A stretch of 64,000 nt of DNA from Acaudatibacter sp963835495. Its GTDB lineage: Bacteria; Pseudomonadota; Alphaproteobacteria; Caulobacterales; Caulobacteraceae. This document shows, one piece after another, positions 23,747-33,470 of this stretch. Numbering within the stretch: the stretch's first letter is position 1; every line of letters begins with the position of its first letter. The stretch spans positions 1,116,001-1,180,000 of the forward strand of contig CAWIFQ010000003.1 in the NCBI GenBank assembly GCA_963835495.1, written 5' to 3'. A program made the translations under genes and the position numbers. The notes below the pieces were generated by a model. It was not told the DNA's origin. It did not search any database and saw only the letters and a program-made list of their open reading frames with translations.

Positions 23747-25852
23747 TCAGCGCCGCCGGCCGCGCGGATAGGTCTGCCGACGCTGCGGCGTCGGGCCGCG
23801 CCTGCGCGGGGCGCCGGCCTCGCCGGCTTCCGGCTCGCTCAGCATCTCGAACAGCAGGCCGCCGGTGATCGGGGTGGCCTCCTTCAGCCGCACGTCGACC
23901 TCACGGCCTAGCCGCCAGCGGCCGCCGGTGCGCTCGCCGACCAGGGCGTGGGCCTTTTCGTCGTGGTGGAAATACTCCCCGCCCAGGCTGGAGATCGGCA
24001 CGAGGCCGTCGGCGCCGGTCTCGTTCAGACGCACGAACAGGCCAAAGCGGGTCACGCCGGTGATCCGGCCGGCGAACTCGGCCCCGACGCGGTCGGCCAG
24101 GAAGGCGGCGACGTAGCGGTCGGTGGCGTCGCGCTCGGCGGCCATCGCGCGGCGCTCGGCCATGGTGATCCGCTCGGCGGTGTCCTTCAGCCGGGCGATG
24201 TCAGTGTCGGCCAGGCCGTCGTCTCCGAAGCCAAGCGCCCGGACCAGCGCCCGGTGGACGATCAGGTCGGCGTAGCGGCGGATCGGCGAGGTGAAGTGGG
24301 CGTAGCGGGCGAGGTTGAGCCCGAAGTGGCCGATATTGTCGGTGTCGTAGATCGCCTGCATCTGGCTGCGCAGCACCACCTCGTTGACGATGTCGGCGTG
24401 CGGGCCGCCGCGGGTCTGCTTCAGCAGCTCGTTGAAGCGGGCGGTGTTGGGCGCCTCGCCCTTGCTCCAGGGGATGCCGAGCGTGCCCAGGAAGTCGATC
24501 AGCGACTGGATCTTCTCTTCGCTGGGCGTGTCGTGGATGCGGTAGATCAGCGGCGTGCGGCGCTGCTCCAGGGTCTCGGCGGCGCAGACGTTGGCCTGGA
24601 TCATGAACTCTTCGATCAGCTTGTGCGCCGGCAGCGAGGCGCGGGCGGTGATCGCGGCGATCTGGCCGTCGACGCCGAAGCTTATGCGACGCTCGGCCAA
24701 CTCGATTTCCAGCGGCGAGCGCCGCTCGCGGCCGAGCTTCAGCACCGCGTAAGCCTCGAACAGCGGCGTCAGCACCCGGTCCATCAGCGCCGCGGCGCGC
24801 TCGTCGGGACGTCCGTCGATCGCCGCCTGCGCCTCCTCGTAGGAGATCTTGGCGGCCGAGCGCATCAAGCCACGATGGAAGCGGTGGGTGCGCTTCGTCC
24901 CGTCCCTGTCGAACACCATCCGCACCGCGAGGCAGGCGCGCTCCTCGCCCTCGAGCAGCGAGCACAGGCCGGCGGAGAGCCGCTCCGGCAACATCGGCTC
25001 GACCCGGTCGGGGAAGTAGACGCTGTTGCCCTTCTCCCGCGCGCCGACGTCGAGCGCGGAACCCGGGCGGACGTAGGCGGCGACGTCGGCGATGGCCACC
25101 CAACAGATCCAGCCGCCCGGATTGCGCGGATCGGCGTCGGGCTCGGCGAAGACCGCGTCGTCGTGGTCGCGGGCGTCAGGCGGGTCGATGGTGACGAGGG
25201 GGACATCGCGCAGGTCGGTGCGGCCCTGCAGCGTCGGCGGCTGCGCGGCCTCGGCTTCCGCCTCGGCCTCGTCGGTGAAGCCGGTGGGAATGCCGTGAGA
25301 ATGGATGGCGATCAGCGAGGCGGCTCTGGGGTCGTCCTCGCGGCCGACCACCTCCAGCACCTTGCCGCGCTTGGGCCCATATCGCCGCTCGGCGTTGCCG
25401 CCGACCTGGGCCAGCACCAGGTCGCCGTCCTTCAGATCGCGGCCCTCGAAGTCGGGGATCAGCAGGCTGTCCTTCGAACGCCGGTCGACCGGCTCGACGC
25501 GGATCTCGCGCCGCGCCTTACGCACCACGCCCAGGATACGGTGGGCGCTCTGGCCCAGCTTCTTGATCAGCCGCGCCTCGGTCTCGCCGCCCTCGAGCGT
25601 CTCGAACCGCACCAGTAGCCGGTCGCCCAGTCCCGGCGCGCCGGCGGCGGCTTCCTTGCGGTCGGGGGCGAGACGCACCAGCGGCGAATCTTCGTCGGCC
25701 TTGGACAGCCGCACGAACAGATCGCCGTCGGCGTCGCGCTCGATCACGTCGGCCACGCCAACGGGCGGGAAGCCAGTGCGCGCCGACGCCGCCTTGCGGC
25801 TCGGCTTGCTCCGCACGGGCTTGTCGGATCGGGGTGGGCGGGGCCGCTTCAT
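23747..25852 (-). CDS. rnr: Ribonuclease R, N-terminally short
   Basis: A 701-aa RNB-family 3'-5' exoribonuclease. The S1-like OSB/cold-shock part starts about residue 30, the RNB catalytic core has the Asp cluster in TIDPPDARDHDDAVFAEPD, and an S1 domain (EFAGRITGVTRFGLFVRLNE) is followed by a basic Arg-rich tail (RRRGPTPQRRQTYPRGRRR). Family members usually begin with a helix-turn-helix domain of about 70-80 residues; here the protein starts in the basic linker (MKRPRPPRSDKPVRSKPSRK) just before the OSB part. Upstream codons reach a stop within about 55 bases and the next gene ends at 25904, so no extension is possible. Confidence 0.93.
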   Translation of the reverse strand: MKRPRPPRSDKPVRSKPSRKAASARTGFPPVGVADVIERDADGDLFVRLSKADEDSPLVRLAPDRKEAAAGAPGLGDRLLVRFETLEGGETEARLIKKLGQSAHRILGVVRKARREIRVEPVDRRSKDSLLIPDFEGRDLKDGDLVLAQVGGNAERRYGPKRGKVLEVVGREDDPRAASLIAIHSHGIPTGFTDEAEAEAEAAQPPTLQGRTDLRDVPLVTIDPPDARDHDDAVFAEPDADPRNPGGWICWVAIADVAAYVRPGSALDVGAREKGNSVYFPDRVEPMLPERLSAGLCSLLEGEERACLAVRMVFDRDGTKRTHRFHRGLMRSAAKISYEEAQAAIDGRPDERAAALMDRVLTPLFEAYAVLKLGRERRSPLEIELAERRISFGVDGQIAAITARASLPAHKLIEEFMIQANVCAAETLEQRRTPLIYRIHDTPSEEKIQSLIDFLGTLGIPWSKGEAPNTARFNELLKQTRGGPHADIVNEVVLRSQMQAIYDTDNIGHFGLNLARYAHFTSPIRRYADLIVHRALVRALGFGDDGLADTDIARLKDTAERITMAERRAMAAERDATDRYVAAFLADRVGAEFAGRITGVTRFGLFVRLNETGADGLVPISSLGGEYFHHDEKAHALVGERTGGRWRLGREVDVRLKEATPITGGLLFEMLSEPEAGEAGAPRRRGPTPQRRQTYPRGRRR

Positions 25853-25903
25853 GGCTCCAGATACCGCAGAGGCCGCGCCGGCCCTAGCGTCCCGTTGCCG
25901 TGT

Positions 25904-26701
25904 TCACCCCAGCAGGAACTCGATCATCGCCGGCAAGGCGGCGCGATCCTGGAGCATGAACAGGTGGCCGCCTTCGAAGAAGCTTAAGCGCGCGGCGGGG
26001 ATGCGGCCGGCCATGCGCTCCTGGGTGGCGGGGAGGGCGACGCCGTCGTAGCGGCCAGCGGCGATCAGGGTCGGGCAGGCGATCTGGCCAAGCCGGTCCC
26101 AGGTATCGTGCCCAGCACGGGCTTCCAGCTGCCGGCGCGCCCCCATCGCGCGCCCTGGTTCGCCGGCGAACGGATCGGCCGAGCCCAGCGCGACCAGCTG
26201 GGCGTAGGTGTCGGGGTTCGCGGCGGCCCAGGCGGCGTCGCGGCGGGTGTCGCTGACCGGGAGCAGGAACTTGGCGCGTTCCTCGCCCTCGAGGTGCTGG
26301 ATCTCGTGGAATGGATAGGAGGCGCCGCCTTCGCCGCCGGGCGAGGTGCAGCCCAGCACCAGCCGCTCGACCTTGGCCGGATGGCGCAGAGCCAGCTCCT
26401 GGGCGACCATGCCGCCGAACGAGATCCCGACCACCTTGGCGCTGGCCCAGCCGATCGCATCCATGAGCGCCGCCGCGTCGTCGGCGTAGTCGGCCATGGT
26501 GTAGTCGACATCCGGTTTCGACGAGCGGCCAAGCCCGCGCTGGTCGTAGCCGAGCACGTCGAAGGTCCTGGCAAAGGGACCGTCGAACACATTCGGCTTG
26601 TTGCGCAGGTCGCCGCCCGTGCCCGAAATGAACAGCAGCGGCGGACCCGAGCCCGCCCGTTCGTAATAGAGCTCGACGGCGCCTGTCTGAGCGGTGGGCA
26701 T
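25904..26701 (-). CDS. Alpha/beta hydrolase
   Basis: A 265-aa alpha/beta-fold hydrolase. The nucleophile elbow GISFGG (Ser in GxSxG), oxyanion region LLFISGTGGDL, the YDQRGLGRSSKP segment, and the C-terminal catalytic His in EGGHLFMLQD are present. It is similar to 3-oxoadipate enol-lactonase-like or haloalkane-type esterases, but the substrate is unknown. The start at ATG 26699-26701 is supported by GGAG about 8 bases upstream; a longer frame to 26794 lacks such a site. It lies upstream of rnr in the same direction. Confidence 0.85.
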   Translation of the reverse strand: MPTAQTGAVELYYERAGSGPPLLFISGTGGDLRNKPNVFDGPFARTFDVLGYDQRGLGRSSKPDVDYTMADYADDAAALMDAIGWASAKVVGISFGGMVAQELALRHPAKVERLVLGCTSPGGEGGASYPFHEIQHLEGEERAKFLLPVSDTRRDAAWAAANPDTYAQLVALGSADPFAGEPGRAMGARRQLEARAGHDTWDRLGQIACPTLIAAGRYDGVALPATQERMAGRIPAARLSFFEGGHLFMLQDRAALPAMIEFLLG

Positions 26702-26877
26702 TGGCGGGCTCCGAATCCCGCTCGGCCACTGGCGGCAACAGGCGGGCCGTTGGAAGACGCGGACAACGGGACCATGGCCGGCCATGCCGGTCAACCGAAC
26801 TTGTTTTGACCGGCCAGGCGCTTGCCCACGGGCAGTGGCGCGGCCAATTCAGCCCCTGATCTTGAGGGGAACGCGGC

Positions 26878-27312
26878 ATGGCGGCATGGACGATCAAGCT
26901 CGGCGCGGACGAGCTGAACGCCTTGATGAAGCGCGAGTTCGGCGGCACTGCGACGTCCGTCGGGCCAGTCAAGAGCGTCGAGCCCGGCCGCATCCATGCC
27001 GTGGCGAAGTACGACCCGTTGATGCTGAGGCCCGGCGGCGTGATTTCGGGGCCCACCCTGATGAGCATCGCCGACACCGCCGCCTACAACCTGGTCCTGG
27101 CGCACGTCGGTCCCGAACTGATGGCGGTCACCAGCACCCTGACCATCAACTTCCTGCGTGGGGCCCAGCCGGGCGACATCCACGCAGACGCCGCGCTGCT
27201 GTCGCTCGGCCGCCGCCTGGCCGTCTGCGACGTGCGCATCTGGACCGAGTTGCCGGATCGGCTGGCGGCGCATGCCACGGTCACCTACGCCAGGGCCGCC
27301 GGCGACGCCTAG
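26878..27312 (+). CDS. PaaI-type hotdog thioesterase
   Basis: A 144-aa hotdog-fold protein. The PaaI signature LRPGGVISGPTLMSIADTAA (Gly-rich loop plus helix with the catalytic Asp) and the strand VTSTLTINFLRGAQPGDIHA are present. Likely hydrolyses an acyl-CoA or aryl-CoA thioester. Its stop overlaps the stop of the convergent cytochrome b561 gene by 4 bp. Confidence 0.87.
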   Translation: MAAWTIKLGADELNALMKREFGGTATSVGPVKSVEPGRIHAVAKYDPLMLRPGGVISGPTLMSIADTAAYNLVLAHVGPELMAVTSTLTINFLRGAQPGDIHADAALLSLGRRLAVCDVRIWTELPDRLAAHATVTYARAAGDA

Positions 27313-27905
27313 CGGTCGGCGGCCGTCCACGGAAGCATGCGCTGCAGCACGCCGTCGCGGAGCACGACGCCGTGCAGCAGCGCCGCGGCGGTGTGGAGGC
27401 CGATCAGGGCCAGCAGCGCGACCGCGCCCCACTCGTGTAGCGCATGGAAGGCATGGAACACCGGCTTGTCGGCGTGCAGCAGCGGCGGCACGCGCCAGAT
27501 CGCCAGGGTGAACGGCTTGCCGCGGAACAGGGTATCGCCGAGCCCGGTCGCCGGCTGCAGCAACAGCAGCGCGTAGAGGCCATATTCGTTGAGCGTGGCG
27601 GCCCATTGCTGCGGCTTCGACATCGATGCTGGGAAAGGGGGCTTGTGGGCGAAGCGCGCCCGCCAGATCAACCGCCCGAACACGACCAACCAGGTGAGCA
27701 GGCCCATCGAGCGATGGAGCGCCAGCAGCCCCGCAGCGGCCGCGCCGTCGTCGTCCGCCTGGCTGAGCAGCCATGCCGTGGTCAACTGCCCAATCACCAG
27801 TAGCAAGGTCAACCAGTGCAGGCCGATCGTGACCTGGTCGAACCGGCCGGCCCTCGACGACCCCTTCGTCGTCGGAAGGCCCACGGCGCTGCTGTTCTCG
27901 ATCAT
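27309..27905 (-). CDS. Cytochrome b561 family protein
   Basis: A 198-aa four-helix membrane cytochrome. The start at ATG 27903-27905 has GGGGGAAG just upstream; an in-frame extension to 28001 is rejected. The heme-ligand His pairs are visible in VTIGLHWLTLLLVIGQLTTA, LLALHRSMGLLTWLVV, FHAFHALHEWGAVALLALIG and LHTAAALLHG. Bacterial b561 proteins move electrons between quinol and acceptors such as superoxide. It diverges from pepA across 115 bp. Confidence 0.87.
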   Translation of the reverse strand: MIENSSAVGLPTTKGSSRAGRFDQVTIGLHWLTLLLVIGQLTTAWLLSQADDDGAAAAGLLALHRSMGLLTWLVVFGRLIWRARFAHKPPFPASMSKPQQWAATLNEYGLYALLLLQPATGLGDTLFRGKPFTLAIWRVPPLLHADKPVFHAFHALHEWGAVALLALIGLHTAAALLHGVVLRDGVLQRMLPWTAADR

Positions 27906-28020
27906 CCTGCTTCCCCCTTGTGGGCCATGTCGAAGGGGAAGACGCGGCGAGGCGCCCTGGTTATTCCCGGCCGGCCGCAAAGAGGCTATGCCGGCCGCCA
28001 AAGTCGCAGAGAGTCACCGC

Positions 28021-29506
28021 ATGCAGATCGATTTCGTCGCCGCCGACGCCAAGTCCACCGAAGCCACGGCCATCGCGGTCCTGGCGTTCGAGGATGGCGA
28101 ATTCTCCCCGGCGGCGCTGGCGCTCGACAAGCAGATGTCCGGCGCGATCAAGCGGGCGATCGGCGCGAGCCGGTTCAAGGGCTCGATGGGACAGGTGGTG
28201 CAGATCCTCGCGCCGGCCGGCGTCAAGGCCGGCCGCGTGGTGGTGATCGGCGGCGGCAAGCAATCGGCGTTCGACGAAAAGCTGGCCGAGAGCGCCGGCG
28301 CGCACGCCTACAACGCGGTCAAGGACAGCGGCGCGGAGGCGTTGCTGCTGCAGATGCCGGGCGCGGGCGCCGACCGTCCCGCCCACGCCGGCTTCGGCAT
28401 CCAGCTGGCCAGCTATCGCTTCGACCGCTACCGCACGACCGAGAAGCCCGAGAAGAAGCCGTCGGTGACGCGCGTCAGCATCGCCGTGGCCGACCCGAAG
28501 GCCAGCGCCAAGGCGTACAAGACGCTCTCCGGGCTGGCCGACGCGATCTGCTACGCCCGCGACCTGGTCAGCGAGCCGGCCAACATCCTCTACCCGGTCG
28601 AGTACGCCAGGCGCGTGAAAGAACTGAGCAAGCTCGGCCTCGAGATCGAGGTGCTCGGCGTGAAGGAGATGACCAAGCTCGGCATGGGTTCGCTGCTCGG
28701 CGTCGGCCAGGGCAGCGTGCGCGAGAGCCAGCTGGTGGTGATGCAGTGGAAGGGCGCCAAGGACGTCAAGGCGCCGCCGATCGCCTTCGTCGGCAAGGGC
28801 GTCTGCTTCGACACCGGCGGCATCAGCCTCAAGCCAGCCGAGGGCATGGAGGAGATGATCACCGACATGGCCGGCTCGGCAGCCGTTGTCGGGGCGATGT
28901 ATGCGCTGGCCGCGCGCAAGGCCAAGGTCAACGCCGTCGGCATCCTGGGCCTGGTCGAGAACATGCCGGACGGCAACGCCCAGCGGCCCGGCGACGTCGT
29001 CAAATCGATGTCCGGCCAGACCATCGAGGTGATCAACACCGACGCCGAGGGCCGCCTCGTGCTGGCCGACGCGGTCTGGTACTGCCAGGACCGCTTCAAG
29101 CCGAAATTCATGATCGACCTGGCGACCCTGACCGGCGCCATCGTCGTCGCGCTCGGCAAGGACCTAGCCGGCGTCTACTGCACCGACGAGATCCTGGCGG
29201 CGAACCTGCTGGCCGCCTCGAAGGCCAGCGACGATGCGCTGTGGCGCATGCCGCTGCACGGTCCGTACGACAAGCTGATCGACAGCCAGGTCGCCGACAT
29301 GAAGAACGTCGGCCCGCGCCCCGGCGGCTCGATCACCGCGGCGATGTTCATCAAGCGGTTCACCAACGGCCTGCCGTGGGCGCACATCGACATGGCGACC
29401 ACCGCCTGGAAGCCGAGCTCGACGGTCCCGACCATCCCTAGCGGCGCCACCGGCTTCGGCGTGCGCCTGCTCGATCGGCTCGTCCGCCGACTTCTACGAG
29501 GGCTAA
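28021..29506 (+). CDS. pepA: Leucyl aminopeptidase (PepA, M17), frameshifted at the C terminus
   Basis: About 494 aa after correction; a cytosolic dinuclear-metal hexameric aminopeptidase. Metal and active-site motifs are intact: VGKGVCFDTGGISLKPAEGM, ITDMAGSAAVVGAMY and NTDAEGRLVLADA. The start MQIDFVAADAKS at 28021 is preferred over an in-frame Met at 27988. After GFGVRLLDRLV the frame expected for the family (ADFYEG then TAA at 29504-29506) is one base out: an extra C at about 29484-29485. Uncorrected, the frame runs on through holC and gives a false PepA-HolC fusion. The catalytic region is unaffected. Confidence 0.9.
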
Positions 29507-29508
29507 GG

Positions 29509-29970
29509 GTGGCGGACGCCCCGTGCGACGTCTGGTTCTACCACCTGGAGCGGACCAGCCTGGATCAGGCGCTGCCGGAGTTGCTGGAGAAGACGCTGGC
29601 GCGAGGCTGGCGGGCCTTGGTGCGCACGACGGCGCGGGAGCGGATCGAGCATCTCGATGGCTGGCTATGGAGCTATCGCGACGACAGCTTCCTGCCGCAT
29701 GGCACGGACCACGAGCCGCTCGCGGAACGCCAGCCGATCCTGATTACGACCGACATGAGCAACCCCAACGGGGCCAATGCGCTATTCCTGATCGACGGCG
29801 CCGAAGCAGGCGACGTTTCGACCTATGAGCGCTGCGTGCTGCTGTTCGATGGCCGTGACGAGGCGGCTGTCGCGGCGGCGCGGGGCCGCTGGTCGGGGTT
29901 CAAACAGGCGGGGGCCGCGGTATCCTACTGGCGGCAAGGGGAGAATGGCGGATGGCGCAAGGAAGCGTGA
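29509..29970 (+). CDS. holC: DNA polymerase III subunit chi
   Basis: A 153-aa clamp-loader-associated subunit linking the replisome to SSB. It starts at GTG 29509, two bases after the true pepA stop, giving MADAPCDVWFYHLERTSLDQ. Family features are the ALPELLEKTLARGWRALVR helix, LWSYRDDSFLPHG, and the C-terminal CVLLFDGRDEAAVAAAR. pepA-holC is the standard alphaproteobacterial pair. It shares 19 bases with the start of the next small lipoprotein gene. Confidence 0.9.
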   Translation: MADAPCDVWFYHLERTSLDQALPELLEKTLARGWRALVRTTARERIEHLDGWLWSYRDDSFLPHGTDHEPLAERQPILITTDMSNPNGANALFLIDGAEAGDVSTYERCVLLFDGRDEAAVAAARGRWSGFKQAGAAVSYWRQGENGGWRKEA

Positions 29971-30317
29971 GGCGGGGGTTTGGCATCTTGGCCGTCGCCG
30001 CCCTGACGATCACGGGCGCCTGCGCCGAGCCAACGAGGGAAGCGCCGACGGCCCCGGCCGCCGCGCCGCCGCCCGCGCCGCCACCGCCCGTGGCCGCAGC
30101 GCCGACACCCCCGCCCAAGCCGCGCGACAGTTGCGGCGCGATCTCTCTGCAATATCTGGTCGGCAAGCCACGCACGGACATCCCGGTGCCGGTCAACCCG
30201 GCGATGCGGCGCGTGGTCTGCTCAACCTGCGTTACCACTCAGGACTTTGTCTCAGCCCGCCAGACCATCACCTTCGACTCGCAAACCGGGCTGGTGACCT
30301 CGGTGAGGTGCGGCTAG
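29952..30317 (+). CDS. Small Pro-rich lipoprotein, possible I78-type inhibitor fold
   Basis: A 121-aa protein with a signal sequence ending in a lipobox (ALTITGACAEP), then a Pro/Ala-rich linker of about 25 residues. The C-terminal part starts DSCGAISLQYLVGKPRTDI and ends TFDSQTGLVTSVRCG. The Cys-Gly-Ala start, LVGKP and the terminal RCG resemble peptidase inhibitor I78 proteins, but the RLN segment of that family is not evident, so the assignment is tentative. It overlaps the holC end by 19 bp. Confidence 0.68.
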   Translation: MAQGSVRRGFGILAVAALTITGACAEPTREAPTAPAAAPPPAPPPPVAAAPTPPPKPRDSCGAISLQYLVGKPRTDIPVPVNPAMRRVVCSTCVTTQDFVSARQTITFDSQTGLVTSVRCG

Positions 30318-30434
30318 CGCGCGCCGCCGCCGCCCGAATCCAAGCTTCACAGTCGCATCCATCCACAACGTTTCGCGTTCCTGAAGCTAGGCGCGGCCTA
30401 CTCGCCGCACCGAGGGCTGAAGGGAATATCCAAG

Positions 30435-30752
30435 ATGAGTAACTGCCAGCGTCTCGCCGCCCTCATGATGGCCGCGATCGGGCTCTCTGCTTGCGAGAGC
30501 GACTTCCACCATCACGGGCCGTACGCCGGCGTCGATGTCGCCTATGTCGACGGCTACTACGACGACGCCTATGGACCGGTGTACGACGGCTACTGGGGCG
30601 ACGGCGACGCGTTCTACTACCGTGACCGGGCCGGCGGCGAATTCCGCCGCGATGACGCACACCACTTCAGCCGCGGCGGCGGCAACGGGTTCCACCCGAT
30701 GCACATGCGGGCCGGCCAGGCGCCGCACCACGACCAGTCCCCCCGCCGCTGA
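30435..30752 (+). CDS. Small Tyr/Asp/His-rich lipoprotein of unknown function
   Basis: A 105-aa putative lipoprotein: MSNCQRLAALMMAAIGLSAC gives a signal peptide with lipobox LSAC. The mature part is rich in Tyr, Asp, Gly and His (AYVDGYYDDAYGPVYDGYWG), low complexity, and could bind metal. I do not recognise a family. GAAGGGAATATCC upstream contains a plausible ribosome site. Its stop is directly next to the end of the convergent ABC-F gene. Confidence 0.65.
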   Translation: MSNCQRLAALMMAAIGLSACESDFHHHGPYAGVDVAYVDGYYDDAYGPVYDGYWGDGDAFYYRDRAGGEFRRDDAHHFSRGGGNGFHPMHMRAGQAPHHDQSPRR

Positions 30753-32617
30753 CTAGTCTCCGGCGGAAGTCTCATACGCTTCCGCCGCCGCCAGCCAGGC
30801 GGCTTCGGCCTTGGCCAGGCGATCGGCGAGTTGGGCGTGACGCGCATTGAGACGCGCCCGCTCGGCAGCCGGCTTGGCGTAGAGCGCCGGGTCGGAGAGT
30901 TCCGCGTCCAGCGCCGACAGCGCCGTAGTCTCGCGGGCGAGCGTCGTCTCCGCTGCTTCCAAGCGCCGCTTGAGCGGGCCGGACGGCATCGACGGCGGCC
31001 GGAGCGGCTCCGGCGGCGCCGCTGAGCGGGCGGCCGGCGCCTTGGCCGCGGCGCGGGCGCGGTCGATCACGAACTTGGCGTAGTCCTCCATGTCGCCGTC
31101 GAACGGCCGCACCGTGCCCCCGGCGGTCAGCCACAGGCGGTCGGCCACCATCTCCATCAGCGAGCGGTCGTGGGTGATCAGCACCACGGCGCCCTCGTAG
31201 TCGTTCAGCGCGTCGAGCAGGGCGCGGCGGCTGTCGATGTCGAGGTGGTTGGTCGGCTCGTCGAGGATGAGCAGGTGCGGCGCGTTGATGGCGACCAGGT
31301 TGATCAGCAGCCGCGCCCGCTCGCCGCCGGACAGCGACGGCGACCTTGGTGCCGACCTTGTCGGCGCCGAAGCCGAAACTGGCCAACCGGCCGCGCCGCT
31401 GCGCCTCGGTCAGGCCGGGGAGGGCGCGGCTGATGATCTGCAACGGGGTGTCGTCGGCGGCCAGCGCCTCGATCTGATGCTGGTGGAACCAGCCGACCTT
31501 CATTCGCCGGTCGCGGCTGAACTTGCCGGAGATCAGCGGCAGGTCGTCGGCCAGCAGCCGGGCGAAGGTGGACTTGCCCGCGCCGTTGACGCCGAGAAGG
31601 CCGATGCGGTCGCCGGGATCCAGGCGCAGGTTCAGCCTCTCTAGGATCGGCACGCCGCCGTAGCCGACCGAGGCCTTCTCCAGCCGCATCAGCGGCGGCG
31701 GCAGGGGCTTTTCGGGCGAGGGCAGGATAAAGGGCGCGGTCGACTCCTCCACCACGGGCGGAATCGCGCCCAGCCGCTCGATCATCTTCAGCCGCGACTG
31801 CGCCTGGCGCGCCTTGGTGCCTGGCGCGGAAACGGTCGACGAAGGATTGCAGGTGGGCGCGGCGGGCTTCGATCTTGGCTCGCATCGAGCCTCTGCAGCG
31901 CGCAGCCGTTCGGCCCGCTGCCGTTCGAACGCGGCGTAGCCGCCCGGGTAGAGGTCGAGCTTGCTGCTCGCCCAGGTGCAGGATGTAGTCCATCGAGCGG
32001 TTCAGCAACTCGCGGTCGTGGCTGATCACCAGCGCGGTCGTACGGATACCGCTTCAGCCGCGCTTCCAGCCACAGCGCCCCTTCCAGGTCGAGGATAGTT
32101 GGTCGGCTCGTCGAGCAGCAGCAGGTCGGGCTCGGCGAACAGGGCCGCCGCCAGCGCCACGCGCATCCGCCAGCCGCCGGAGAACTCGGCCATCGGCCGG
32201 CCAGGTCGGCTTGGAGAAGCCGAGGCCCGCCAGGATCTCGGCGGCCGCGGCCGGCGCGCGGTCGGCGTCGATCTCGGCCAGGCGCGCGTAGATCTCGCCC
32301 AGGTGCTCGGGCGGCGCGGTCTCCAGCTCGGCGGTCAGGGCGGCGCGCTCCATCGTCGGCCGCGAGCACGGTCTCGAGCAGCGGGACCGGCGTCGCGGCA
32401 TGCTCCTGGTCGACCGAGCCGATGCGCGCGGCGCGGCAGGATGATCTCGCCGCTGCCGGCGGTGAGCTCGCCCTGGATCAGGCGGAAGAGGGTGGTCTTG
32501 CCGGCGCCGTTGCGGCCGACCAGGCCGACCTTGGCCCCGGTCGGCAGGGCGACGGTGGCGCTGATCGAAGAAACGTCGCCCCTAGGCGTCGAAAACGAGG
32601 TCGTGGATGCGGAGCAT
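30753..32617 (-). pseudogene. ABC-F family ATPase, broken by about ten single-base indels
   Basis: A soluble tandem-ABC protein of the ABC-F/Uup class (translation factors or ribosome protection). Pieces of one roughly 620-aa protein are found in all three minus frames: start MLRIHDLVFDA at 32617 then an in-frame TAG near 32583; first Walker A VGRNGAGKTTLFRLI; ELETAPPEHLGEIYARLAEI; LLLLDEPTNY; HDRELLNRSMDYILHLG; RAHLQSFVDRFR; second Walker A LLGVNGAGKSTFARLL; and an intact C terminus (MVLITHDRSLMEMVADRLWL to YETSAGD). I count about ten or eleven shifts, near 32582, 32434, 32352, 32213, 32200, 32092, 32043, 31967, 31888, 31822 and 31343. Conservation across every shift suggests sequence error, not decay. 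Confidence 0.82.
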
Positions 32618-32833
32618 GACGGAGAAGCTTTGTGCTGGTGGTGCGGAGTTCGGACGCGCGCCTTCGTTCGGCCGCGCGAGGTCGGCCTGGCAATCAGCCC
32701 GTCAAGGACGCCGTCGAACCCCGGCTTCGGTCATGATCCGCAATCTTCCACAGCAATGCCGCCACGCCTTGGCGCGGCCAGCCGGCGTCGGTATAAGCCC
32801 GGCCTCCGCTCCCAGACCTGCCAAGAGCCTTCA

Positions 32834-33254
32834 ATGACCGAACGCACCTTCTCGATCATCAAGCCCGACGCCACGCGGCGCAATCTGACCGGCAAGATCA
32901 ACGCGGTGATCGAGGATGCCGGCCTGCGCATCGTCGCCCAGCGGCGGATCCGGATGAGCCGCGCGCAGGCGGAGCAGTTCTACGATGTGCACAAGGGCAA
33001 GCCGTTCTACGAGCGAGCTGGTCGGCTTCATGACCTCCGGCCCGGTCGTGGTGCAGGTGCTGGAAGGCGAGGACGCCGTGGCGCGCTATCGCGAGGTGAT
33101 GGGCGCGACCAACCCCGCCAACGCCGCCGCCGGCACCATCCGCCAGCTCTACGCCGAAAGCTTCACCGGTAACTCGGTGCATGGCTCCGACAGCCCGGAG
33201 AACGCAACGATCGAGATCGCGCAGTTCTTCGACGAGGCCGACATCGTCGGGTGA
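32834..33254 (+). pseudogene. ndk: Nucleoside diphosphate kinase, one-base deletion
   Basis: Ndk transfers the gamma-phosphate of ATP to NDPs. The first frame gives MTERTFSIIKPDATRRNLTG up to VHKGKPFYER; the rest is in another frame, LVGFMTSGPVVVQVLEGEDA to the stop at 33252-33254, including the catalytic His in NSVHGSDS. One base is missing near 33015-33018. Joined, the product has the usual length of about 140 aa with every key residue. Ndk is a core gene, so a true knockout is unlikely. Confidence 0.9.
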
Positions 33255-33470
33255 GCCCGACCGGCGCGGCGGCCCGCCCAAGCAAGTTGCGGCGACCTCT
33301 CGCGATCTGACCCAGGCGAAGCAGACGGCTGGCGTCGCCGGCTGTCAGAAGGTCGCGGCCGCGAAATATTGACTACACCGCCCGGATGTTTTGGCGCACA
33401 TTCCTTGCAAGAAGCATTCGTGGCGTCTGGCGGCTACCCGCACAGATCGCCGCAAACAGGGTGGAACGAC

